Part shown: positions 8,899 to 17,652 of the stretch, piece after piece
Layout: the number at the start of each line of letters is the position of its first letter
Position numbering within the stretch: the stretch's first letter is position 1
Notes under the pieces: model-generated
What the model saw: only the letters and a program-made list of their open reading frames with translations
Databases searched by the model: none
What the model was told of the DNA's origin: nothing
Source: an uncultured Bacteroidia bacterium
GTDB lineage: Bacteria; Bacteroidota; Bacteroidia; Bacteroidales; UBA932
Direction of reading: 5' to 3'
DNA length: 64,000 bases
Assembly (NCBI GenBank): GCA_902785825.1
Contig: CACZZZ010000017.1
Span: forward strand, 1-64,000
Program-made: the position numbers and the translations under genes

Positions 8899-9654
8899 AT
8901 GAAATTTATCAGTTGGAATGTCAACGGCCTGCGGGCCTGCGCCGGAAAGGGCGACTTCGACAAGGCTTTCACCGCCTTGGACGCTGACTTCTTCTGTCTT
9001 CAGGAGACAAAAATGCAGCCAGGTCAGCTTGACCTTGAGTACCTTGGCTACACATCGTTCTGGAACTCCGCCGAGAAGAAGGGCTATTCCGGAACGGCAA
9101 TATATTCAAAACATCAGCCGCTCTCTGTGACTTACGGAATGGGGCTTTCTGAGCACGACTCCGAGGGCCGTGTCATCACTCTGGAAATGCCTGATTTCTA
9201 TCTGGTTTGCGTCTATACTCCTAACTCCCAGGACGGACTCCGGAGGCTTGATTACAGGATGACCTGGGACGACGCTTTCCGGGAATATGTCCTCGGCCTG
9301 AAGGCCAAAAAAGGTGTCGTGATCTGCGGAGACATGAACGTCGCCCATGAGGAGATCGACATCAAGAACCCGAAAGCGAACCGTCGCAACGCCGGCTTTA
9401 CGGATGAGGAGAGGGACAAATTCTCTGTCTTGCTGAAGTCCGGCTTCGTTGACACATGGCGTCTTGAACATCCGGAGGAGGTCAAGTACTCCTGGTGGTC
9501 CTACCGCTTCAACGCCAGGGCGAATAACGCCGGATGGCGCATCGACTATTTCCTTGTTTCAGAAGACTTAAGAGAAAAAATAGAATCGACGGACATCCAC
9601 AATGAGATTTTCGGATCCGATCATTGTCCGGTCGAGTTGGCCCTGTCGCTTTGA
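8899..9654 (+). CDS. xth: Exodeoxyribonuclease III
   Basis: A cytoplasmic Mg2+-dependent 3'-5' exonuclease / AP endonuclease of 251 residues, the normal length for the family, without a signal peptide. Family motifs are present in order: SWNVNGLRA at the N-terminus, LQETK (metal-binding Glu), VYTPNSQDG, GDMNVAH (catalytic Asp/Asn), RIDYFLVS and GSDHCPV (catalytic Asp-His). In the cell it acts in base-excision repair and trims damaged 3' ends. It sits directly upstream of the extracellular-nuclease locus but, lacking an export signal, it should act inside the cell. Confidence 0.95.
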   Translation: MKFISWNVNGLRACAGKGDFDKAFTALDADFFCLQETKMQPGQLDLEYLGYTSFWNSAEKKGYSGTAIYSKHQPLSVTYGMGLSEHDSEGRVITLEMPDFYLVCVYTPNSQDGLRRLDYRMTWDDAFREYVLGLKAKKGVVICGDMNVAHEEIDIKNPKANRRNAGFTDEERDKFSVLLKSGFVDTWRLEHPEEVKYSWWSYRFNARANNAGWRIDYFLVSEDLREKIESTDIHNEIFGSDHCPVELALSL

Positions 9655-9702
9655 TTTTTGAACATTTCATTGTATATTAGCAAACTGCGAGAATAATATA
9701 TA

Positions 9703-9712
9703 ATAGCGCTAT
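9703..9712. promoter_or_regulatory. Perfect 10-bp palindrome ATAGCGCTAT abutting a start codon
   Basis: ATAGCGCTAT is self-complementary and ends 1 nt before the ATG at 9714. It could be an operator, or a small hairpin affecting initiation of the lipoprotein gene. No convincing TAnnTTTG box was seen in the 59-bp gap before this gene. Confidence 0.25.
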
Positions 9713-9713
9713 A

Positions 9714-12416
9714 ATGAAAATCCAGAAATTGTTTTTGAGCATCCTCGCCGCAGCGTCATTATTCGCTGGCTGCAAGGAACCGGAGCCGGAACCGACTATT
9801 CCCTCCCTTACTGTTGGTCAAACCGAACTCTCTTTTGAGCAGGGCGGCGGAACCGGCAATATCACAGTGACTTCCAACCGTCCCTGGACAATCTCCACAG
9901 ATGCGGACTGGTTGGCTTTCAACCCTTCAAGCGGTAATGCCGCCGACGCTCCCGTGACGGTCACGGTGACCGCTCTCGCCAATTCCTCCACCGACAGGAC
10001 AGCCTCCTTCAAGATCAAGACCGACTTTGATTTCAGGACTGTTGAGGTCTCCCAGAAAGGAGCCAAGGGCGAGGATCCTAACGTGACTCCTTCCGGAAGC
10101 GGAACCGCCAGCGATCCGTACAATGTGGCCGCGGCACTTGAGAAGGCCAAGAGCCTTCAGGCGTTCAATACTGATGATGAGCTAACATCTTCCAATTCGG
10201 CGAATGTCTATACCGCCGGAAAGGTTGTCAGTGTTGAGATCGATCCTAGTTTCGGTAACGCCACTTATTACATCTCGGCCGACGGCACCAGCACTGTCCA
10301 GCTGGAAGTCTATAGGGGTAAGTACCTTGAGGGCGTGTCTTTCACCACAAAGGATCAGCTCAAGGCTGGAGACGATGTCGTTGTCTTCGGAACCATCGTC
10401 AATTTCAAGGGAGACACTCCGGAATACACTACCGGCAGCAAGCTAATATCTGTCAACGGTGAGACAAAGGCTCCTGAGATTGATTATACCAAGTACGAAC
10501 TCATAACTGTTAGCGCCTTTATCGAGAAAGCAGACAACGCTCAGTTCTTCAGACTCAAAGGAAAGGTAAGCAAGTTCAACAAGAGCTACTGCAGTTTCGA
10601 CCTTACTGACGACAGCGGTACCATCTATGTCTACAATGTTGCCAACAAGGACGATTGGAGCGATAAGATCTCCAACGGAGGGACGGTCGAGCTTGCCGGT
10701 CTGTATACCCTCTACACGAATAAGAATACCGGCGCCACCCAGCATGAGGTGATCAGCGCCCAGATCCTCTCCTTCGAAGAAGGTCAGGCGGAAGACTACA
10801 ACGCCGCCGAGCCTAAGACTGTGGCTGAATTCATCGCTGCGGCCAATAAGGAGACTTACTTCAAGCTTACCGGAACCGTCAGCAAGTTCAACGCCCAGTA
10901 CTGTAGCTTCGACCTTACTGACGCCAGCGGTACCATCTATGTCTACAGCGTGGCGAACAAGGCTGATTGGTCATCCAAGATTTCCAATGGTGGCACGATC
11001 ACCCTTGCCGGTAAATACGACTACTACGCCTCCAAGGAGCAGCACGAAGTGATTGAGGCCCAAATCATTTCGTTCGAGGCCGGAGCACAGGAGGACTATA
11101 GCAATGCTGAAGCCAAGACAGTTGCGGAATTCATCGCTGCGGCCAATAAGGAGACTTACTTCAAGCTCACCGGAACCGTCAGCAAGTTCAACGCCCAGTA
11201 CTGTAGCTTCGACCTTACTGATGCCAGCGGTACCATCTATGTCTACAGCGTGGCGAACAAGGCTGATTGGTCATCCAAGATTTCCAATGGTGGCACAGTC
11301 ACACTAGCTGGTAAATACGACTACTACGCCTCCAAAGAGCAGCATGAGGTTATTGAAGCTTATATCCTCTCCTTCGAGGCTGCCGCCCCGCCGGACACTC
11401 AGGACGCTACCGTCGCTGAGGCTCTCTCAGCTGCCAAGGATGCCGTTCTGAAGGTTGGCCCGGCTTTGGTCGTGGCATCATCTTCAGTAGGTTTCCTCAT
11501 GGAGCAGGACGGCGCGAAAATCTATGTCTACGGAGGCTCGGCAACAGTAGGAGACAATGTCACTGTCGATGCTACATGCGGTGAGTACCAAGGTGTTCCC
11601 CAGCTAGTTTCCCCGAAAGTCGCAGTCAATTCCACCGGTGCCGCGATCACATATCCTACAGCAAAGGATATCACATCGACATTCGCAACTTATTCTTCTG
11701 ATTCCAGGGAATTTGTGACGTTCAAAGGTAAACTTAATATTTCCGGTAATTACTACAATGTGGATGTTGCCGGTTCCTCCACTGTCACCGGAAGTATCGT
11801 GAAGCCTGTTGAGGACATATCATCCCTGAACGGCAAGGATGTCACAATCACCGGTTACTACCTCTACCACACTTCCCAGGGCAAGTACTTGTATGTCATC
11901 CCCACTAAGATTAACGACATAGTTATCAGTGGCGCAGGTGGTGGAGAGACCCCTGGAGGTGATACTCCAGGCGGAGACACACCTGGTGACGGTAGCTCCA
12001 TCTCATGGAAGGGCCAAAGTGATTGGACAGGAGTCGCTGATCAGGCTGAGACCATTACATTAAAATCGGGGAATATCACCATCACCGCGAAAAAGGAAAA
12101 AGCCTCGAATAAACCTACTGTCAACGCTTCCGCCAACGATTGTCGTGTCTATGCGAAAGGATCTGTGACCATCACAACGACGGGAGATGCGATGACCAGT
12201 ATCGTATTCAATATCTCCAGTCAAGGACAAAAACGGCTTACGGATATTACGGCCAACACTGGGTCGGTGGCAAAGCAAGCCAAAGGCGACAAGACCGTCA
12301 CTTGGACAGGTTCAGCAAAATCGGTCACGTTCACCGTGGGTGAAAAGGCTGTTTATGGATCTGATGGTGCGGATAAGGCTGGTCAGTTCGATTTCTCGAG
12401 TATCGTGATCAAGTAA
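9714..12416 (+). CDS. Surface lipoprotein with BACON domain and tandem OB-fold-like repeats
   Basis: A 900-residue lipoprotein with lipobox LFAGC (Cys20). Domain order: a BACON domain at about 30-117 (NRPWTISTDADWLAF), a first OB-like domain at about 127-250, three repeats of about 100 residues at roughly 260-358, 366-458 and 466-558 (each with FKLTGTVSKFNxxYCSFDLTD then GTIYVYxVANKxDW), one more OB-like region to about 755, a PGGDTPGGDTPGD linker, and a C-terminal beta domain. BACON domains are thought to mediate surface interactions. The repeats resemble OB-fold (DUF5689-like) modules, which often bind nucleic acid or sugars. It heads the operon with two nucleases, a TonB receptor and a DUF5689 lipoprotein, which suggests a ligand-capture role. 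Repeats 2 and 3 are nearly identical at DNA level. Confidence 0.75.
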   Translation: MKIQKLFLSILAAASLFAGCKEPEPEPTIPSLTVGQTELSFEQGGGTGNITVTSNRPWTISTDADWLAFNPSSGNAADAPVTVTVTALANSSTDRTASFKIKTDFDFRTVEVSQKGAKGEDPNVTPSGSGTASDPYNVAAALEKAKSLQAFNTDDELTSSNSANVYTAGKVVSVEIDPSFGNATYYISADGTSTVQLEVYRGKYLEGVSFTTKDQLKAGDDVVVFGTIVNFKGDTPEYTTGSKLISVNGETKAPEIDYTKYELITVSAFIEKADNAQFFRLKGKVSKFNKSYCSFDLTDDSGTIYVYNVANKDDWSDKISNGGTVELAGLYTLYTNKNTGATQHEVISAQILSFEEGQAEDYNAAEPKTVAEFIAAANKETYFKLTGTVSKFNAQYCSFDLTDASGTIYVYSVANKADWSSKISNGGTITLAGKYDYYASKEQHEVIEAQIISFEAGAQEDYSNAEAKTVAEFIAAANKETYFKLTGTVSKFNAQYCSFDLTDASGTIYVYSVANKADWSSKISNGGTVTLAGKYDYYASKEQHEVIEAYILSFEAAAPPDTQDATVAEALSAAKDAVLKVGPALVVASSSVGFLMEQDGAKIYVYGGSATVGDNVTVDATCGEYQGVPQLVSPKVAVNSTGAAITYPTAKDITSTFATYSSDSREFVTFKGKLNISGNYYNVDVAGSSTVTGSIVKPVEDISSLNGKDVTITGYYLYHTSQGKYLYVIPTKINDIVISGAGGGETPGGDTPGGDTPGDGSSISWKGQSDWTGVADQAETITLKSGNITITAKKEKASNKPTVNASANDCRVYAKGSVTITTTGDAMTSIVFNISSQGQKRLTDITANTGSVAKQAKGDKTVTWTGSAKSVTFTVGEKAVYGSDGADKAGQFDFSSIVIK
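10801..11385 (+). repeat. Two near-identical tandem repeats, 300-bp period, within the BACON/OB lipoprotein gene
   Basis: The stretch from about 10829 to 10995 is repeated at 11129-11295 with a shift of exactly 300 bp and only a few substitutions (for example AAGCTTACC versus AAGCTCACC). The flanks of each unit diverge more. An earlier unit at about 10490-10785 is clearly related but older. This pattern fits a recent duplication or ongoing gene conversion. Confidence 0.85.
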
Positions 12417-12417
12417 G

Positions 12418-13650
12418 TTGAGGTTAATCAATTCATATTTATTGTCTTCAGTGACGGCGCTTCTGGCGCTGTCACTGATTATGGCATCTTGCGGTGGAAC
12501 CTCCGGCAACAGCAAAGAGGAACCGCTGGTCCCTCCGACGGTCAGCATTAAGACGCAGAACGTGTCCGGCGAGGCCGGGAGCCAGTTCCTAAGCGTGTCC
12601 TCGACCGGAAACTGGACGATTGTGACTTCCGCTCCCTGGCTGACCGTCTCCCCGGATACTGGTTCGGGAAACTCAAACACTGTCGTGCTTTCCTATACCG
12701 AGAACACCGACGCGGTCCGTACCGCCACGGTGACCATCTCCAGCTCAGGAGGCTCCGCCACGGCCAGCATCACTCAGAACAAACTGGTGGTTCCAGTTCC
12801 TCCCTCTCCGGGCCCGGGCGACAATCCGTCACAACAGGAAGAGAACGGCTACGGGTTCAAGACTGCCCCTTACAAATGGCTTGAATTGCCGGAAACAATT
12901 GAAGGAGACGAACTTGAGTTCTTCGCCCATTACATGCCCCTCGGAGGTGCTACGGTAAGGAATTATTCTTTTGACTGGGACTACGACAACCTCGTGGCCC
13001 CTTGGGTGGCCTATCCTCTCTGCTCAGGTAATATCGGCAACGGTGGTCGTTCGGACCAATGGGGTCTCGATCCTCTCCTGCCGGACAAAAAGCAGCCGGT
13101 CCTGTTCAAGGCATACTCCAACTTTGGATCCCGCGGCCATCAGATACCATCTGCGGATAGGCTTAACCGTGACGCTAACATCCAGACCTTCTATTTCACG
13201 AATATGACCCCGCAGGACTATGACTTCAATGGAGGCATTTGGGCTGTACTGGAAGGCAAGGTTCGTGATTGGGCAAGAAAAACCGGGGCGGCCACTGGCA
13301 CGGACACCCTGTACGTGGTTACCGGTTGTTACATAGGGAACTCAACACGGAAAGCGTTTGATAATAATGGAAAAGCCGTGGCTGTCCCGGAAGGATATTT
13401 CAAAGCCCTGTTAAGGTACAAGAACAGCGAGTCTGTCGGCCATAAAGGCTTCATGGCCTGCGCCTTCTACTTTGAGAATGAGAACAAGTACGGGTCGAAG
13501 ATCACCAAGGAACTGTCCATGTCCGTGGCCGATCTTGAGAAGAAACTCGGTTACAAACTGTTCGTGAACCTTGAGGCAAAAGTCGGCGCCGAGACCGCTA
13601 AAGCTATCAAAGAAGAAAATCCCGCTACCGTCAGCTGGTGGTGGCAATAA
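12418..13650 (+). CDS. DNA/RNA non-specific endonuclease (NUC1 family) lipoprotein with BACON domain
   Basis: A 410-residue lipoprotein nuclease. It starts at a TTG codon 1 bp after the upstream stop; this is the only start that gives a full signal peptide, ending IMASC with Cys25. A BACON-type domain follows at about 38-123 (TGNWTIVTSAPWLTV), then a Pro-rich linker and the nuclease domain at about 150-405. The catalytic motif reads SRGHQIPSADR with His241 as probable general base, and FYFTNMTPQ supplies the metal-binding Asn; both match the beta-beta-alpha-metal NUC1 family, which cuts single- and double-stranded DNA and RNA. The lipid anchor and operon partners (secreted EEP nuclease, TonB receptor) point to extracellular nucleic-acid digestion. 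Confidence 0.88.
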   Translation: MRLINSYLLSSVTALLALSLIMASCGGTSGNSKEEPLVPPTVSIKTQNVSGEAGSQFLSVSSTGNWTIVTSAPWLTVSPDTGSGNSNTVVLSYTENTDAVRTATVTISSSGGSATASITQNKLVVPVPPSPGPGDNPSQQEENGYGFKTAPYKWLELPETIEGDELEFFAHYMPLGGATVRNYSFDWDYDNLVAPWVAYPLCSGNIGNGGRSDQWGLDPLLPDKKQPVLFKAYSNFGSRGHQIPSADRLNRDANIQTFYFTNMTPQDYDFNGGIWAVLEGKVRDWARKTGAATGTDTLYVVTGCYIGNSTRKAFDNNGKAVAVPEGYFKALLRYKNSESVGHKGFMACAFYFENENKYGSKITKELSMSVADLEKKLGYKLFVNLEAKVGAETAKAIKEENPATVSWWWQ

Positions 13651-13670
13651 GTATAATAAACTAATAGTCA

Positions 13671-14750
13671 ATGAGAAAAGTATATAGCACAGTCTTGGCT
13701 TTCGCCGCCATCCTTATTCTCGCTCCATTCGCCGGGGCGCAGAAGGTGCAGAAGAGTCATGTGATCGGCTTTTACAATCTCGAGAACCTGTTTGACACTT
13801 ATCACGACGAAGGTAAGAACGATTATGAGTACCTTCCTGAGGGCGCCAACCAGTGGACCGAGGTGAAGTACCGCAAGAAACTCCACAACATGGCAGAGGT
13901 CATCCGAGCTATGAAGGACGAGAACAAGGTCTGGCACACTATCCTGGGAGTTAGCGAGGTGGAGAACCGCAATGTCCTCGAGGAACTGGTGATCCAGCCT
14001 GAGATTGCCGAGGCCAACTACCAGATTGTCCATTACGACGGCCCGGATCGCCGAGGCGTGGATTGCGCCCTGTTTTACAGGCCGGACCAGTTCACCCTCC
14101 TGGAGAGCCGCTCGATCCCATTCACTTTTGACTCGTCCGACATTAAGTTCAGCATGACTCCTGAGGAGCAGGCTAATTTCCGCACCAGGGACATCCTCGA
14201 AGTCCGTGGGACAATAGCGGATGAGATGTTCGCTTTCTACGTGACCCACCTGCCCTCCAGGGTTGGTGGAAAGAGCGGGGACCTGCGAAGCCGGGGCGCT
14301 GAGATCATCTATGAGAACGCCATGGCTATGATGGAGAAATATCCCGGAATCAAGATCGTCGTGATGGGTGACATGAATGACAACCCGACGGATGAGAGCA
14401 TGGTCACCTACCTCCATGGGAAGGAGAGTATCGCGGAGATGGGACAGAGCGATTTCTTCAATCCGTTCCTCTCGATGATCAAGGCCGGTTTCGGATCATT
14501 GGCTTACCAGGGAGTCTGGAGCATATTCGACATCATCATGGTGAACTCCAACCTGGCGAACGCTCCTAAAGGGACATTCGAGATCAAACCTATAGTCAAG
14601 AAGAAGTTTTACGGCAGAGTCTTCCAGCAACCGTTCATGACCCAGCAGGAAGGCCAGTACAAGGGTACGCCCAAGCGGACAATGTCCAATGGTGCTTTCA
14701 TTAACGGCTACTCTGACCACTATCCCACTTACATTGTAATATCTAAGTAA
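13671..14750 (+). CDS. Secreted endonuclease/exonuclease/phosphatase (EEP) family nuclease
   Basis: A 359-residue exported protein; signal peptide ends at about APFAGAQ. EEP motifs in order: FYNLENLFD near residue 31, GVSEVENR (metal-binding Glu), FYVTHLPSR, MGDMNDNPTD (catalytic Asp/Asn) and GYSDHYP (Asp-His pair) at the C-terminus. The fold hydrolyses phosphodiester bonds, and members with this YNLENLFD start are generally secreted nucleases. It begins 20 bp after the NUC1 lipoprotein and ends 1 bp before the TonB receptor gene. It probably works on NUC1 products or on nucleic acid in the periplasm or at the surface. Confidence 0.88.
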   Translation: MRKVYSTVLAFAAILILAPFAGAQKVQKSHVIGFYNLENLFDTYHDEGKNDYEYLPEGANQWTEVKYRKKLHNMAEVIRAMKDENKVWHTILGVSEVENRNVLEELVIQPEIAEANYQIVHYDGPDRRGVDCALFYRPDQFTLLESRSIPFTFDSSDIKFSMTPEEQANFRTRDILEVRGTIADEMFAFYVTHLPSRVGGKSGDLRSRGAEIIYENAMAMMEKYPGIKIVVMGDMNDNPTDESMVTYLHGKESIAEMGQSDFFNPFLSMIKAGFGSLAYQGVWSIFDIIMVNSNLANAPKGTFEIKPIVKKKFYGRVFQQPFMTQQEGQYKGTPKRTMSNGAFINGYSDHYPTYIVISK

Positions 14751-14751
14751 A

Positions 14752-17637
14752 ATGAATATACCAAAGCGAATAGTAACATTCCTGGTCTCCATCCTCGCCG
14801 CGGCCAGCCTCTTTGCCCAGACTCCTTCGGGAGGGGTGAAAGGAAAGGTGATCAACAGGGCGGACAGGACCCCGGTCACCGGGGCGGTTCTGACCTTGAA
14901 ATCAGGAGCCACCGAGATAGGTACCATCAAGTCCGATTCACAGGGCGACTTCCTTATCAGCGAGCTTGCGGACGGAATGTATGACCTCGTCATCGAGGCT
15001 CAAGGTTATCTGCCTACGACCGTAAATGTCACGGTCAATGATGGTTATGTCAAGAACATGTACAACCTCAGCCTCTCGCCTTCCGTGGTGGGCGGGGAGG
15101 TTGACGACTCGTCTTTCGGCGAGTTTGACCTTGACGGAAACGGCTATGAGGACACCCCTACGATCCTTTATGACCAGAACGATGTCTTCAACAACGCCGC
15201 CAGTTACAACTTCAGCGCCGTTCGCTTCAAGGCCCGCGGTTATGCCAGCGAGTCGCAGGACGTTTACATCGCCGGAGTGAAGATGAACGATGCCCTGACG
15301 GGATTTTCCCCTTATTCCCTCTGGAGCGGCCTCAACGAGGTGACCAGGGCGAAAGCTTCCGTGATCGGTTCCGAGATATCCCCGTACGGGATCGGAGGTT
15401 ACAATGGTCTCACGAATATCTACGCGACTCCTGGGCAGGCTCGTCCCGGCAAGAGGTTCAGTGTCTTGACCAATAGCGCCTTGTACAGGATGAGGGTGAT
15501 GGGCACCTGGGCTGTCCCTGAGAATGACAAGGGATGGTCATACGCTGTCAGCGCCTCTGCAAGACTTGGTGGAAACGATTGGGTACAAGGAGTTTACTAC
15601 CGTTCTTTCGCATATTATCTTGGAGTGGAGAAGAACTGGGGCGACCGCCACAGGCTCGCTCTCGTCACTTTCGGGGCCCCCGGTCAGAGGGGTGCGCAGA
15701 ACGCCTCGACCCAGGAGGTTTACGACCTGATGGGGGACAATATGTACAACTCCAACTGGGGTTACCAGAACGGCAAGATGCGCAACGCGCGTAACAGGAT
15801 AACCTTCGAGCCGATCACTTTCCTTAAGTACGATTATACCCCTTCGAAAGATTTCGAGGCCTCGGCAACCATCCTGTTCAGGACCGGAAAGAATGGATAC
15901 ACGGCTCTGGATTGGTATGACGCTCCCGATCCCCGCCCGGATTACTACCGCAACCTTCCGAGCTATTTCTACATGGCGAACGAGGACTACAACCGTCTGA
16001 ATCCCTCCAAGGCCGCATGGGCCAGAGAGGCTTGGCAAAGCCATGATCCGTCGGTCTCCCATGTGGATTGGGACAGGTTGTACTCTGTCAACCGGAACTC
16101 TGAGGGAGGACGCTCCAAATACGCTCTTGAGGAGAGGCATGTGGATCAGAATGACCTCAACCTGGCCACGAGCGTCCTTTGGAAGCCTAAATCAACAATC
16201 ACCGTGCGGGCTGGTTTCAATGCAAAATACAACCGTACCGAGTACTATAAGTCAATCAACGACCTTCTCGGGGGCTCTTACTTCCTTGACGTTGACCAGT
16301 TTGCCGAGAGGGATTATTCATCCTCGGCCGCCAGGGTGCAGAACGACCTTGACTATTATCTCGCCCATGGAGAGGCCCGCAAGATTAAGGTGGGAGACAA
16401 ATACGGCTATGATTATTATGCCCATCTGATAAAAGGCGAGGCTTGGGCTTCCGGAAAGTTCGCGCTCGGCGGGCTCGACCTGACCCTTGGAGGCCATCTC
16501 GGGACTAACTCTTTTTGGAGGGAAGGACTTGTCAGGAAAGGCCTTTTCCCGGGACTTGACGCGAATGGGAATCCAATCCAGATTGGAGACGACATATACA
16601 CCTCTTACGACGGGAACGGCGAGGCTATCACCTCCAAGGGGAACTCCAAGAAAAGCTCGTTCCTCACATATGCGGGCAAGCTCAATCTCGCTTATACCCT
16701 GACAGGAGGACATCGCCTGTATGCCAATGTGGGTTATTTCAACGATGCACCTTACTTTGACAAGGCTTTCGTGGCTCCCAGGACCAGGAATACCCTAATC
16801 GACGGTATCCAGAACACAAAGGCCCTTTCCGCGGATGTCAACTACATGTACGCTACCAATGGCTACAGCCTGCGTCTGACAGGGTTCTACACCAACATCA
16901 CCGACCAGACCGATGTGATGAGTGTCTATTACGACCTCGAAAACTCCTTCGGAAACTTCGCGTTGAGCGGAATAGACGAGAGGCACACCGGAGTTGAGCT
17001 CGGATTCGAGGTCCCGACTCCGTTGGACGGCCTCTCCGTCGTGGGAGTGTTTACCGCGGGTGAGTACATTTACACCTCGACTCCACTTCTTACCGCCACG
17101 GTGGACAACAGCGCCGTTCTTATCTACAACGGTATTCCGGTCTCGTACTGGAAGAGTACCCCTAAAGTTGACGGGACAAGGCAAAAGCATTATGTGCCCA
17201 GCACGCCTCAGACAGCCGCCAGCCTCGGTCTCTCTTACTTCCACAACTACTGGTTCATCGACGCGGATGTGGACTACTTCGCCAATTCCTACCTGGACAT
17301 GAGTCCTTTGAGCAGGACCGATTACGCCACGGCTGGTCCCGACGGAGTCATCACAGCGGAAGAGGTTGAGGCCATGACCCTTCAGGAGAAGTTCGATCCG
17401 GCGTGGGTTGTCAACTTCAGCGTCGGCAAGTCCTGGTACATCCAGAGAAAGTACCAGCTTGGTTTCTCACTCAACGCCAAGAACATCCTCAACAACACCG
17501 GTGTCAAGACAGGTGGTTTCGAGCAGACCAGGATGGTTGACAACACTGTCAGCAAGAGCCGCTACTACAACTTCGATCCGAAGTACTTCTACATGTCAGG
17601 TTTCAACTACATGCTGAACCTTTATTTCAGATTCTAA
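14752..17637 (+). CDS. TonB-dependent outer-membrane receptor
   Basis: A 961-residue outer-membrane transporter. A Sec signal ends at about ASLFAQ, and a carboxypeptidase-regulatory-like Ig domain spans about 25-108 (VKGKVINRADRTPVTGAVL). A plug domain follows to about 250 and then a long beta-barrel ending in NLYFRF, with the terminal Phe typical of outer-membrane proteins. No SusD partner is present; instead the next gene is a DUF5689 lipoprotein. It lies inside the nuclease operon, 1 bp after the EEP gene, so the imported substrate may be oligonucleotides, nucleosides or something bound to nucleic acid. Substrate is inferred from context alone. Confidence 0.88.
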   Translation: MNIPKRIVTFLVSILAAASLFAQTPSGGVKGKVINRADRTPVTGAVLTLKSGATEIGTIKSDSQGDFLISELADGMYDLVIEAQGYLPTTVNVTVNDGYVKNMYNLSLSPSVVGGEVDDSSFGEFDLDGNGYEDTPTILYDQNDVFNNAASYNFSAVRFKARGYASESQDVYIAGVKMNDALTGFSPYSLWSGLNEVTRAKASVIGSEISPYGIGGYNGLTNIYATPGQARPGKRFSVLTNSALYRMRVMGTWAVPENDKGWSYAVSASARLGGNDWVQGVYYRSFAYYLGVEKNWGDRHRLALVTFGAPGQRGAQNASTQEVYDLMGDNMYNSNWGYQNGKMRNARNRITFEPITFLKYDYTPSKDFEASATILFRTGKNGYTALDWYDAPDPRPDYYRNLPSYFYMANEDYNRLNPSKAAWAREAWQSHDPSVSHVDWDRLYSVNRNSEGGRSKYALEERHVDQNDLNLATSVLWKPKSTITVRAGFNAKYNRTEYYKSINDLLGGSYFLDVDQFAERDYSSSAARVQNDLDYYLAHGEARKIKVGDKYGYDYYAHLIKGEAWASGKFALGGLDLTLGGHLGTNSFWREGLVRKGLFPGLDANGNPIQIGDDIYTSYDGNGEAITSKGNSKKSSFLTYAGKLNLAYTLTGGHRLYANVGYFNDAPYFDKAFVAPRTRNTLIDGIQNTKALSADVNYMYATNGYSLRLTGFYTNITDQTDVMSVYYDLENSFGNFALSGIDERHTGVELGFEVPTPLDGLSVVGVFTAGEYIYTSTPLLTATVDNSAVLIYNGIPVSYWKSTPKVDGTRQKHYVPSTPQTAASLGLSYFHNYWFIDADVDYFANSYLDMSPLSRTDYATAGPDGVITAEEVEAMTLQEKFDPAWVVNFSVGKSWYIQRKYQLGFSLNAKNILNNTGVKTGGFEQTRMVDNTVSKSRYYNFDPKYFYMSGFNYMLNLYFRF

Positions 17638-17652
17638 ACAGGGAGGACGATC

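Noticed and set aside
10490..11385. Repeat array that might be a CRISPR or satellite
   Set aside because: The period is 300 bp, in frame, and encodes conserved protein modules; it is a coding repeat.
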